This document shows positions 25,120-32,475 of a stretch of DNA of 57,585 nucleotides, in pieces. The stretch covers positions 1-57,585 of the forward strand of contig NZ_WHOM01000052.1 in assembly GCF_009739465.1 (NCBI RefSeq), given 5' to 3'. The position numbers and the translations under genes are program-made. This stretch comes from Streptomyces apocyni (GTDB lineage: Bacteria; Actinomycetota; Actinomycetes; Streptomycetales; Streptomycetaceae). The notes under the pieces are model-generated. The model ran no database searches. It saw only the letters and a list, made by a program, of their open reading frames with translations, and was not told the DNA's origin. Every line of letters begins with the position of its first letter. The first letter of the stretch is position 1.

Positions 25120-25177
25120 TATCGACTGAGGCGTATTCGACTGGTCCTTAGTCAGGGTAATGAGTTACGCTAACTAC
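25120..25177 (+). promoter_or_regulatory. promoter/operator region of the MarR-MFS operon
   Basis: Two near-direct repeats, ATCGACTG (25121-25128) and TTCGACTG (25136-25143), are followed by TTAGTCAGGGTAATG and by TACGCT (25166-25171), a fair -10 placed to make the mRNA start at or near the ATG at 25178. TATTCGACTGGTC (25134-25146) recurs upstream of the EamA gene (43502-43514). The operator role is inferred. Confidence 0.4.
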
Positions 25178-25615
25178 ATGCCGGACCTATCCGATGGCGA
25201 CAACGCTGTCGCTGTGAACGCCCTGCGCTCCGCGATCATGCGGCTCAGCCGTCGACTCAAGCACCAGCGAGTCGACGAGTCGCTGAGCCCTACCGAGATG
25301 TCGGTGCTCGGCACCCTCGCGCGCTGCGGCTCCGCCACTCCAGGCGAGCTCGCCCGCAAGGAGCATGTGCAGCCGCCGTCGATGACCCGCATCGTGGCTC
25401 TGCTCGAAGCCAAGGGGCTGGTCAGGCTGGAGCCACACCCGGATGACCGCCGCCAGAAGGTGGTCAGCCAGACCGAGACGGCCGAGGCGATGCTCGAGCA
25501 GAGCCGCCGCAAGCGCAACGCCTGGCTGGCCGGACTGGCCGAGGACCTGGACGAGGACGAGTGGGCGAAGCTGCGTGCCGCCGCGCCCGTCCTGGAGAAG
25601 CTCGCACACCTGTGA
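25178..25615 (+). CDS. MarR-family transcriptional regulator
   Basis: The protein (145 residues from ATG 25178) is a winged-helix MarR regulator: LRSAIMRLSRRLKHQRVDES, the SLSPTEMSVLGTLARCGSA recognition region, GELARKEHVQPPSMTRIVALLE and the wing LVRLEPHPDDRRQKVV. I prefer the ATG at 25178 over 25160 because homologues start PDLSDGD; no ribosome site precedes it, so the transcript may be leaderless. The gene is 27 bp upstream of an MFS transporter that it probably represses. Ligand unknown. Confidence 0.9.
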   Translation: MPDLSDGDNAVAVNALRSAIMRLSRRLKHQRVDESLSPTEMSVLGTLARCGSATPGELARKEHVQPPSMTRIVALLEAKGLVRLEPHPDDRRQKVVSQTETAEAMLEQSRRKRNAWLAGLAEDLDEDEWAKLRAAAPVLEKLAHL

Positions 25616-25642
25616 CAACGACCGCCTAGGAGGCGAACTTTT

Positions 25643-27016
25643 TTGAGTACGGGACCCGGAGCAGACTCCGCACCCGGACCAGACACCCCCGATCCCACCA
25701 CCCGCATCGACTCAACGAAGCCCGCCGAGCCCGCAAAGCCCAGCATGTTCAGCTCGCTGAAGAACCGGAACTACCGGCTCTTCTTCACCGGGCAGGTGGT
25801 CTCGAACACCGGCACCTGGATGCAGCGCATCGCCCAGGACTGGCTGGTGCTCACCCTGACCGGCTCCGCGTCGGCCGTCGGTATCACCATCGCGCTGCAG
25901 TTCCTGCCCATGCTGCTGTTCGGCCTGTACGGCGGCGTCCTCGTGGACCGTCTGCCCAAGCGCGGCACGCTCTTCTTCACCCAGTCCGCGATGGCCGTCA
26001 CCGGCGTCGCGCTCGCCGTGCTGACCCTCGCCGGGCACGTCCAGGCCTGGCATGTCTACCTCACCGCGTTCGTCCTCGGTCTGATCACCGTCGTCGACAA
26101 CCCGGCGCGGCAGACCTTCGTCTCCGAGCTGGTCGGCCCCGACCAACTGGCCAACGCGGTCAGCCTGAACTCCGCGAACTTCCAGTCCGCGCGACTGGTC
26201 GGCCCCGCCGTCGCCGGTGTGCTGATCACCGCCGTCGGCAGCGGATACGCCTTCCTGCTCAACGGCCTGTCCTTCCTCGCACCGCTGATCGGCCTCGCGC
26301 TCATGCGCCCCGCCGAACTGCACAAGGCGGTGCGCACGCCACGCGGTAAGGGACAGCTCAGGGAAGGGCTGCGCTATGTGGCCGGGCGCCCCGAGCTGAT
26401 CTGGCCGATCGTGCTCGTCGGCTTCATCGGCACGTTCGGCTTCAACTTCCCGATCTGGCTCACCGCCTTCGTGGACGACGTCTACGACTCGGGCGCCAGT
26501 ACGTACGGTCTGCTCAACACCCTGATGGCCATCGGCTCCCTGTCCGGAGCACTGCTCGCCGCACGGCGCGGCAGCTCGCGGCTGCGGCTGCTGGTCGCCG
26601 CGGCGGTGGCCTTCGGCGTACTGGAGATCGTGACCGCCTTCGCACCGTCCTTCTGGCTGTTCGCGGCGCTGCTGGTGCCGCTGGGCATGTTCGGCCTGAC
26701 GGTGAACGTGGTCGCCAACTCCAGCGTGCAGATGTCCACCGACCCGGCGATGCGGGGCAGGGTGATGAGCCTGTTCATGATGGTCTTCACCGGCGGTACG
26801 CCGCTCGGGGCGCCCCTCGTCGGCTGGATCACCGACACCTACGGAGCCAGGGTCGGCTTCGCCGCGGGCGGCGCCGTGTCGCTGCTGGCCGCGCTGACCA
26901 TCGGGCTGATCCTGGCCCGGATCGGCGACCTGCGGCTGCGCGTGCGCATACGCGGCGGGGCCCCGCAGGTGCGGTTCGTGCCGCGCGAACGGGAATCGCT
27001 GGCTACGGCGGCCTGA
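25643..27016 (+). CDS. MFS drug-type exporter
   Basis: The 457-residue protein has a Pro/Thr-rich N-terminus, the entry NYRLFFTGQVVSNTGTWMQR, the motif ALQFLPMLLFGLYGGVLVDRLPKR and about twelve membrane segments, matching the enterobactin-exporter-like/transmembrane secretion effector MFS group. The start is an unusual TTG at 25643, supported by a near-perfect AGGAGG at 25628-25633. It follows the MarR gene closely, so it is likely an exporter de-repressed by the MarR ligand. Short tandem duplications cover its stop codon. Confidence 0.9.
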   Translation: MSTGPGADSAPGPDTPDPTTRIDSTKPAEPAKPSMFSSLKNRNYRLFFTGQVVSNTGTWMQRIAQDWLVLTLTGSASAVGITIALQFLPMLLFGLYGGVLVDRLPKRGTLFFTQSAMAVTGVALAVLTLAGHVQAWHVYLTAFVLGLITVVDNPARQTFVSELVGPDQLANAVSLNSANFQSARLVGPAVAGVLITAVGSGYAFLLNGLSFLAPLIGLALMRPAELHKAVRTPRGKGQLREGLRYVAGRPELIWPIVLVGFIGTFGFNFPIWLTAFVDDVYDSGASTYGLLNTLMAIGSLSGALLAARRGSSRLRLLVAAAVAFGVLEIVTAFAPSFWLFAALLVPLGMFGLTVNVVANSSVQMSTDPAMRGRVMSLFMMVFTGGTPLGAPLVGWITDTYGARVGFAAGGAVSLLAALTIGLILARIGDLRLRVRIRGGAPQVRFVPRERESLATAA

Positions 27017-27060
27017 GGACGGCCTGACGCCGGTGTGTCCGACGGCGTGTGTCCGACGGC
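27010..27060. repeat. tandem repeats at the MFS stop codon
   Basis: GGCCTGA at 27010-27016 contains the MFS TGA and recurs at 27021-27027 (period 11). Immediately after, GTGTGTCCGACGGC is duplicated exactly at 27033-27046 and 27047-27060 (period 14). Confidence 0.8.
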
Positions 27061-27100
27061 AGTGTGGCTGAGGGCGGCCGGGGCGGGGAAGGAGTGACGT

Positions 27101-27700
27101 GTGAGACTCTTCGTCGCTGTCCTGCCGCCCGCCCCGGCCATCGCCGAACTCGCCGCCGAGGTCCATACGCTGCACGCACTCCCCGGCGCGGACCGGCTGC
27201 GCTGGATGGAGCGAGAGCACTGGCACTTCACGCTCGCGTTCCTGCGGGAGGTCCCCGAAGAGACGCTCCCCGCCCTCACCGAGCGGCTGGCCCGCGCCGC
27301 GCACCGTACGGACCCGTTCCAGATCGGCCTGCGCGGCGGCGGCCGATTCAGGGACCGGGAGCTGTGGGTCGGGGCGGCCGGGGAGCTGGACGTACTGCGG
27401 CGCCTCGCGGAACGCGCGACGGCGGCGGCACGGAAGGCGGACGTGCGGATGGAGGGGCCGGTCGGCCGCTTCACCCCGCACCTGACGCTGGCCCGAAGCC
27501 GCACGGCCCGGCGGGACGGTGGCGGACCCTCGACCGTCGACCTCCGCCCGTACGCCGCCGAGCTCCACGCCTTCGACGGCACCCCGTGGACGGTCGACGA
27601 GCTCACCCTCGTACGCAGCCACCTCCCCACAAGCGGAATCCCGGGCGAACGCCCCCGGTACGAGGTGGTCGGGCGCTGGCCCCTGGGCGCACCCGGCTAG
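27101..27700 (+). CDS. thpR: RNA 2',3'-cyclic phosphodiesterase (2H family)
   Basis: The 199-residue protein is a 2H phosphoesterase: N-terminal RLFVAVLPP, first catalytic motif HFTL (42-45) and second HLTL (127-130), with PVGRFTPHLTLARSR around the latter. ThpR-type enzymes open 2',3'-cyclic phosphate ends of RNA and can ligate tRNA halves in vitro. GTG at 27101 follows GGAAGGAG. It appears monocistronic; the preceding MFS gene is 84 bp upstream in the same orientation and could be co-transcribed. Confidence 0.9.
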   Translation: MRLFVAVLPPAPAIAELAAEVHTLHALPGADRLRWMEREHWHFTLAFLREVPEETLPALTERLARAAHRTDPFQIGLRGGGRFRDRELWVGAAGELDVLRRLAERATAAARKADVRMEGPVGRFTPHLTLARSRTARRDGGGPSTVDLRPYAAELHAFDGTPWTVDELTLVRSHLPTSGIPGERPRYEVVGRWPLGAPG

Positions 27701-27735
27701 CGCCTCCCCGGCGGATCGTGCCTGGGGTCGCGGGG

Positions 27736-27869
27736 TCTGGCACGCACGCCCCCACCCTCGAACTCGCTTCGCTCAGCTCGGGCGGGAGGGACCCCCTCGG
27801 CGTTGTCGTCCATCACCGACGCTCCGCGATGCCTCAATCCTCCGCCTTGCAGCTGCACGCACCAGACCC
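27736..27869. repeat. interspersed repeat, copy 1
   Basis: Shared blocks with the copy at 30887-30974 are, in order, TCTGGCACGC (27736-27745), GGCGTTGTCGTC (27798-27809), a CTCCGCG segment and a CCTCCGCCTTGCAGC-type end with GCACGCACCAGACC (to 27869). Copy 1 has an extra 40-bp segment after the first block. Both copies are followed by CCGGACAGGC. It lies between ThpR and a micro-gene and encodes no supported protein. Confidence 0.7.
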
Positions 27870-27942
27870 CGCTCGGCAGCAGCGAGACGGTACCCGACAC
27901 CCGGGTCGGCCTGATCCGCCGGACAGGCCCTAACCTCATGGG

Positions 27943-28029
27943 GTGGACCCGAAGACCAGAAACCGGATTATGGCGGCTGTGCTGCTCCTGCTGTTCGCCG
28001 CGATCGCTGTGGCGAGCGCGGTCGGCTAG
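27943..28029 (+). CDS. 28-residue single-helix membrane micro-protein
   Basis: GTG at 27943 opens a 28-residue frame, MDPKTRNRIMAAVLLLLFAA then IAVASAVG, with a basic amphipathic start and one membrane helix. Codons end mostly in G or C, and the shape matches tiny conserved membrane proteins I recall in Streptomyces, which are usually missed by gene callers. There is no ribosome site and CCCTAACCT lies 10 bp upstream, so a leaderless transcript is possible. Its TAG overlaps the TAG of the convergent frameshifted gene in a shared CTAG. Confidence 0.55.
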   Translation: MDPKTRNRIMAAVLLLLFAAIAVASAVG

Positions 28030-28425
28030 GCCGTTTCGTTTACCTGGAGGAGAGCCTGGGCCTGGAGTGGGCCCCTTGGGAAGCGGGTCCAGCCGTCCGC
28101 CGCGACCGGCGACGTGACCCGGCCACCGACCGGCCGGCCAGCGAGGACGTGCTCGTGGAAGTCGAGGGGGCCGGACCGGACGACCGCGTAGACGTGCTCT
28201 CCCCGAACCCGGGCCGGCGGCCAGGTACGCGGCGCCGGTGTGTCCCGGATGCTTCAGCGCCTCGTCCCGGTACGCCTCGGTGAACGGCGTGAACGCGGTG
28301 AACGCGGTGAACGCGTCTCCGCCGGCCTGGCCTGGCCCGGCACCGGTCGCCCGCCCGTTGCGGGCTGTCCCACGCTGCCCGTGCGCGAGGCGTCCCAGCA
28401 GTTCCCGGGGCCTGGGACGCCTCAT
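28026..28425 (-). pseudogene. frameshifted gene of unknown family
   Basis: The first 75 codons from ATG 28425 (RPRPRELLGRLAHG ... FTEAYRDEALKHPGHTGAAY) and the last 58 codons in another frame (GEHVYAVVRSGPLDFHEHVL ... QALLQVNETA) both have strong GC-third-position bias. They join into one protein of about 132 residues if a single base is removed from the CCCC run at 28201-28204 (GGGG on the coding strand). A triple FTA repeat comes from a 9-bp tandem repeat at 28280-28312. The family is not recognised. A sequencing error is an alternative to mutation. Confidence 0.55.
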
Positions 28426-28860
28426 CTTTTCCCAGTTCCCCGATGGCTCTAGCGGGATAGGGGGGAGCTGTAGAGACTGCTGTCACCGCCACCCCAGTCG
28501 GGGGCGCTCCGTTCGCCCGGCCTCTGGCACCTGCGTGGTGACCACTCTGCCAGCGGCACCCGGCGTGAGTGGCGGCGGTATGCCGAGTCGCAGTCGGCCG
28601 CGTTCTCTCGGCGCGGACGGGGCGGCTCGCCCGCGCACGGGGTGCGCCGTTCACCGTGACGGACCCGCAACCCGTGCCGGGGAACAGCACAACCGCGTCA
28701 ACCGTCGTGCGGTAAGGGCAGTTGAGCCTGGCTGGGGCGGACGTGCGCCGATGACCGACGGATCCCGCCTGCCGATCCCACAGGGGAGGGCCGGCCGGCG
28801 GGATGCCCGTCAGACTCGTACCGGGCCGGACGCCCCGTACGCGAACAGGGGGAGAACAAC
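28426..28860. other. 435-bp region without a supported gene
   Basis: Open frames here lack coding third-position bias and recognisable products. Near the right end GGGGGAGAACAAC serves as the ribosome site for the AraC gene. I see no convincing promoter, repeat or RNA structure. Confidence 0.4.
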
Positions 28861-29937
28861 GTGCTGCCGACCATCGCCTTCCACACCGACGACGTACCCC
28901 AGGAGCAGAGGCTCGACGCCTGGCGGGAGCATTCCGGCCGCGCGGCGGCGCCGATGGACGTCGTCAGCGTGCACGCCGCCGACTTCTGGGGCGAGCAGAG
29001 CCTCGTACGGCTCGGCGACGTGTCCCTTTGGCCGGTACACGTACAGGCGACGCGCTACCGGCGTACCCCACGGCTGATCCGCCAGTCCGACCCCGGCCTT
29101 TACCACGTGACCGTGATGCTCCCCGGCAGCGGCCGGTTGGGGGTCAGTCAGCTGGGGCGGGAGACCGTCCATGGCCCCGACGACCTCTACCTCATCGATA
29201 TGTCCCGCCCCTTGGAGGTGTCCTCGCTCAAGGAGGACGAACTGCTGCGGGGCGTGGGCATCGAGATCCCTCGCGAGCTGCTCCGGCTGCCCGGCCGGCA
29301 AGATGTGGACGAGCTGCTCGGGCGGCGGCTGTCGGGGCGAAGTGGCTTCGGCGCGCTGCTGGTCCAGTACGTGACCCGCGTCGTCGAGGATCGCGACGTG
29401 TACGAGCCGTCCGACGTGCCCCGGCTGAACACCGTCCTCCTCGACCTCCTCACCGGCTTGCTCGCGAGTGAGCTCCAGGCCGAAGCCTCGCTCGCCCCGG
29501 AGACCCAGCGGCGGAGCACCGTCACCCGCGTCCGGTCCCATATCCAGCGGAACCTGCGCGACCCGCTGCTGTCACCCCAGACCATCGCCGCCGCACACCA
29601 CCTGTCCACCCGCCAACTGCACCGCCTCTTCGCCGACGAGGAGCTCACCGTCGCCGCCTACATCCGTGAGCAGCGGCTGGAACGCGCCCGCCGCGAGCTC
29701 GCCTGCGGCGCCCTGGACGCCACTCCCCTCCACGTGATCGCCGCCCGCTGGGGCTTCCCCGCGATGGCACACTTCAGCCGCGCCTTCCGGTATGCCTACG
29801 GCATGCCGCCCAGCGAGTACCGGCAGCTCGCCCGGCTCGTCGACGGCGCGGACGCCGCACCGCCTGTCGCGGATGCTCAACCTTCTGTCACGGATCGTCA
29901 ACGACACTCCGTCGCCGATGCCGCAGGATGTCGCTGA
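28861..29937 (+). CDS. AraC-family transcriptional regulator
   Basis: The 358-residue protein has an N-terminal AraC-binding-like domain (residues about 10-190, with YHVTVMLPGSGRLGVSQLG) and a C-terminal double helix-turn-helix (about 235-325): LLSPQTIAAAHHLSTRQLHR, then VIAARWGFPAMAHFSRAFR and the closing YGMPPSEYR. This matches the OxyS-like/AraC_binding_2 group. GTG start at 28861 has GGGGGAG upstream. A perfect inverted repeat follows its stop before the secreted-protein gene at 29984, hinting that the two are linked. Confidence 0.9.
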   Translation: MLPTIAFHTDDVPQEQRLDAWREHSGRAAAPMDVVSVHAADFWGEQSLVRLGDVSLWPVHVQATRYRRTPRLIRQSDPGLYHVTVMLPGSGRLGVSQLGRETVHGPDDLYLIDMSRPLEVSSLKEDELLRGVGIEIPRELLRLPGRQDVDELLGRRLSGRSGFGALLVQYVTRVVEDRDVYEPSDVPRLNTVLLDLLTGLLASELQAEASLAPETQRRSTVTRVRSHIQRNLRDPLLSPQTIAAAHHLSTRQLHRLFADEELTVAAYIREQRLERARRELACGALDATPLHVIAARWGFPAMAHFSRAFRYAYGMPPSEYRQLARLVDGADAAPPVADAQPSVTDRQRHSVADAAGCR

Positions 29938-29963
29938 GCCACTAACTGGACCTGACTAGTGGC
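29938..29963. promoter_or_regulatory. inverted repeat between AraC gene and secreted-protein gene
   Basis: GCCACTA (29938-29944) and TAGTGGC (29957-29963) are perfect complements separated by 12 bases and start directly after the AraC stop. This could be an operator for the downstream gene or a weak hairpin. Position and symmetry are the only evidence. Confidence 0.35.
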
Positions 29964-29983
29964 GAACTGACAGGAGTTTCCGC

Positions 29984-30421
29984 GTGAAGCGCACGAAGAT
30001 GGTTCTGACTCTGGCGACCGCGGGCGTCATGGCGGTCACGCTTGCTGACCCCGCCTCAGCCCGTACGATCCACACCAAGACCGCCTCGGCCACGAGCAAG
30101 AAGCCGCCGTCCGGCATCATGTGCCGTGAGGTGCTCGTCAAGAAGAGCTATGTGGCGAAGGCGTGCTTCGCGCCGAAGGGCGACCGGCTCTGGGTCAGGG
30201 ACAACAAGTCGGACGGCCTCGCCGCCGAGATCCGCGGCGAGGTGAACAGCAAGGGCCGTCCTGGGTTCCACTGCAAGTACGGCGCCAAGGCGCACAACGG
30301 CTGGCGGGTCTGCAACTTCGCCAAGAAGATGCCCGACGGCAAGAGGTTCGCCTGGTACGCGACGGTGACGAAGGCCGGCAAGGTCAAGTACACCAGCAAC
30401 CTCGCGCTGAGCAACACCTGA
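29984..30421 (+). CDS. small secreted basic protein
   Basis: The 145-residue product has a signal peptide (KRTKMVLTLATAGVMAVTLA, cleavage near DPASA-RT). The mature domain is Lys-rich with four Cys (IMCREV, KACFAP, FHCKYG, RVCNFA), likely two disulfides, and contains DRLWVRDNKSDGLAAEI. GTG at 29984 is preceded by CAGGAG. The closest layouts are small Streptomyces exported proteins of unknown function. A strong terminator follows. Confidence 0.8.
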   Translation: MKRTKMVLTLATAGVMAVTLADPASARTIHTKTASATSKKPPSGIMCREVLVKKSYVAKACFAPKGDRLWVRDNKSDGLAAEIRGEVNSKGRPGFHCKYGAKAHNGWRVCNFAKKMPDGKRFAWYATVTKAGKVKYTSNLALSNT

Positions 30422-30480
30422 CCGGTCGGCGACCGCCCGCACGTACGCCGGACCGCCTCCGCCCCCGCAGGTCCGGCCGG

Positions 30481-30516
30481 GACCGGTCCTGAACGCGACG
30501 CCGTTCGGGACCGGTC
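30481..30516. terminator. intrinsic hairpin terminator
   Basis: GACCGGTCCTGAACG (30481-30495) pairs with CGTTCGGGACCGGTC (30502-30516) with one G-T type mismatch and a six-base loop, followed by TCCTTCGTT. It lies between the secreted-protein gene and the convergent VOC remnant and could serve both. Confidence 0.8.
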
Positions 30517-30535
30517 TCCTTCGTTCGTGGTGGCG

Positions 30536-30830
30536 TCAGGGCCGGACGTAGGGGCGGGTCATGATCTCCATGTTGTGGCCGTCCGGGTCGTCGAAGTACG
30601 CGCCCGGGCCGCCGAACAGGTCGTTGGTACGGCCCGGTTCGGTGCGGCTGGCATCGGCGTAGTACGTGACGCCGACGGTCTCCAGGCGGGCGATCACGGT
30701 GTCGAACTGCTCGTCCGGCACCAGGAACGCGTAGTGCTGCGACTGGATCGGCTCGTCGCGCAGCTCGTAGTAGTCGAGCGTCACCCCGTTGCCGAGGTCG
30801 ACGGGAAGACGCGGAGGGTGCGGCGGGCCG
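30536..30830 (-). pseudogene. VOC (glyoxalase-fold) protein truncated at its N-terminus
   Basis: The C-terminal half of a VOC protein is clear: VDLGNGVTLDYYELRDEPIQ, HYAFLVPDEQFDTVIARLE, GGPGAYFDDPDGHNMEIMT, which includes the metal-ligand Glu and the usual DPDGH motif. The first beta-alpha-beta-beta-beta module (about 45 residues) is missing. Upstream of about 30812 the frame runs into unrelated Pro/Arg-rich sequence and then into the interspersed repeat at 30887-30974. The gene appears to have lost its start by insertion or rearrangement involving that repeat. Confidence 0.65.
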
Positions 30831-30886
30831 AGAGCCCGCCCCGTATTCACGCCGAGGCCGGGCGGTACTTCGCTGGGCTCGCGGTG

Positions 30887-30974
30887 TCTGGCACGCGTAT
30901 CTGCGGCGTTGTCGTCAGTCGCCGCTGCTCCGCGGGACTCCCTCCTCCGCCTCGCAGCCGCACGCACCTGACCC
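30887..30974. repeat. interspersed repeat, copy 2
   Basis: It shares TCTGGCACGC (30887-30896), GGCGTTGTCGTC (30905-30916), CTCCGCGG and CCTCCGCCTCGCAGC with GCACGCACCTGACCC (to 30974) with copy 1 at 27736-27869. It lies exactly where the N-terminus of the VOC gene should be. Similar sequences are, from memory, scattered in Streptomyces genomes. Confidence 0.7.
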
Positions 30975-31068
30975 GCTCCCTGGTCCAGCAAGATCCACAC
31001 GACACCCTAGGCCGGACAGGCATCTTGGACGCTGCCCGCCCGCCCAGCCGAACGCGCCTCGCCGAGAC

Positions 31069-32058
31069 TCACCAGGCGAACGCCTCCGGCGACGGCCCAG
31101 GCCCCGGGAAAATCTCGTCCAGCGAGCCGAGAACCTCCTCGCCGAGCTCCAGCTCGACCGCCCGCACCGCCGACGCCAGCTGCTCCGCCGTACGCGGACC
31201 GACGATCGGGCCGGTCACACCGGGCCGGGTGAGCAGCCAGGCGAGCGCCGCCTCGCCGGGCTCCAGGCCGTGCTTGTCGAGCAGATCCTCGTACGCCTGG
31301 ATCTTCTCGCGCATCTGCGTGCTGGCGAGCGCGTCCGCGGAACGCCCGCTGGCCCGCCGCTTCCCCTCGCTCTCCTTCTTCAGTACCCCACCGAGCAGCC
31401 CGCCGTGCAGCGGCGACCACGGGATGACCCCCAGGCCGTACTCCCGCGCGGCCGGGATGACCTCCATCTCGGCGCGGCGCTCGGCGAGGTTGTAGAGGCA
31501 CTGCTCGCTGACCAGGCCGTAGCTGCCGCGTCGCTGGGCGGCCTCGTTGGCCTGGGCGATCTTCCATCCGGCGAAATTCGACGACCCGGCGTACAGGATC
31601 TTGCCCTGCTGGACCAGGACGTCGATGGCCTGCCAGATCTCCTCGACCGGGGTGCGGCGGTCGATGTGGTGGAACTGGTACAGGTCGATGTAGTCGGTCC
31701 GCAGCCGCTTGAGGCTGCCCTCGACCGACCGGCGGATGTTGAGCGCCGAGAGCCGGTCGTGGTTGGGCCAGGCGGCGCCGTCCGAGCCCATGTTCCCGTA
31801 CATCTTGGTGGCGAGAACGACCTTGTCGCGCCGCTCACCGCCACGGGCGAACCAGGAGCCGATGATCTCTTCGGTCCGCCCCTTGTTGTCGCCCCACCCA
31901 TACACGTTGGCGGTGTCGAAGAAGTTGATGCCCGCGTCGAGCGCGGCGTCCATGATGCTGTGGCTGTCGGCTTCGTCGGTCTGCGGTCCGAAGTTCATGG
32001 TGCCGAGGACGAGTCGGCTGACCTTGAGTCCGGTACGTCCGAGCTGCGTGTACTTCAT
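31069..32058 (-). CDS. aldo/keto reductase
   Basis: The 329-residue protein is a standard AKR barrel: KYTQLGRTGLKVSRLVLGTM, FDTANVYGWGDN with the catalytic Asp/Tyr, VVLATKMYG with the Lys, YQFHHIDRRTPVEE with the His, YAGSSNFAGW and the C-terminal NADPH-binding GPRTAEQL. It would reduce aldehydes or ketones; the substrate is unknown, and the layout resembles AKR subfamilies 11-13. ATG at 32058 begins at the canonical residue. It diverges from the toxin-antitoxin remnant downstream in coordinate. Confidence 0.93.
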   Translation of the reverse strand: MKYTQLGRTGLKVSRLVLGTMNFGPQTDEADSHSIMDAALDAGINFFDTANVYGWGDNKGRTEEIIGSWFARGGERRDKVVLATKMYGNMGSDGAAWPNHDRLSALNIRRSVEGSLKRLRTDYIDLYQFHHIDRRTPVEEIWQAIDVLVQQGKILYAGSSNFAGWKIAQANEAAQRRGSYGLVSEQCLYNLAERRAEMEVIPAAREYGLGVIPWSPLHGGLLGGVLKKESEGKRRASGRSADALASTQMREKIQAYEDLLDKHGLEPGEAALAWLLTRPGVTGPIVGPRTAEQLASAVRAVELELGEEVLGSLDEIFPGPGPSPEAFAW

Positions 32059-32176
32059 GGTTCCTCAGCCAACTGCGTGGAGTGCGCTCTAGGCAAGCGG
32101 ATTGGGCCCGGGATTCGGGGGGCTTCCTCTTGCGGGTGAACGAGAGGCCACCAGCTGCGGTGCGAGGTAGCCTGTT

Positions 32177-32194
32177 CATAACGTCGCTGTTATG
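32177..32194 (+). promoter_or_regulatory. inverted-repeat operator of the HigB-like/HigA-like locus
   Basis: CATAAC (32177-32182) and GTTATG (32189-32194) are perfect complements with a six-base spacer. The right half contains the ATG (32192) that resembles the original toxin start. A short palindrome at the toxin start is typical of self-repressed XRE-antitoxin operons, in which the antitoxin would bind here. Confidence 0.5.
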
Positions 32195-32474
32195 GCATGG
32201 GGAGATCGCGTTCTACGTGGACTTGTTGGCCGCGGAAGGTGTCCTGCTCAGCGAGCCGTACACCAAGCAGCTGAGTGGCAAGCTTCGGGAACTGCGGTTT
32301 CATCTCGATGGCGACGCGTTCCGTATCACCTACTGGATCGCCACCGGCCGTCGGATCATCCTGCTTACCGTCTTCCGCAAGCATCGGATGCGGGAGACCA
32401 GCGAGGTCGAGCGGGCTCGAAGGGCGATGGAGACCTGCATCGATCAGAAGCACACGGCGGATGAGGAGCACTGA
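32192..32474 (+). pseudogene. HigB/Gp49-type RelE toxin with N-terminal out-of-frame deletion
   Basis: From about 32200 the frame reads IAFYVDLLAAEGVLLSEPYT, KQLSGKLRELRFHLDGDAFR, ITYWIATGRRIILLTVFRKH, the body of the Gp49/HigB toxin family. The normal first 20-25 residues are missing. ATG at 32192 gives MAWGD, the usual kind of family start, but in a different frame, so a deletion near GAGATC (32201-32206) probably joined codon 4 to codon 25 or so and shifted the frame. A GTG at 32217 could still give an 85-residue piece. The stop is 1 bp before the antitoxin start. Probably inactive. Confidence 0.6.
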
Positions 32475-32475
32475 G

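Noticed and set aside
28426..28860. Possible small ORFs between the frameshifted gene and the AraC gene
   Set aside because: No coding third-position bias and no recognisable product.
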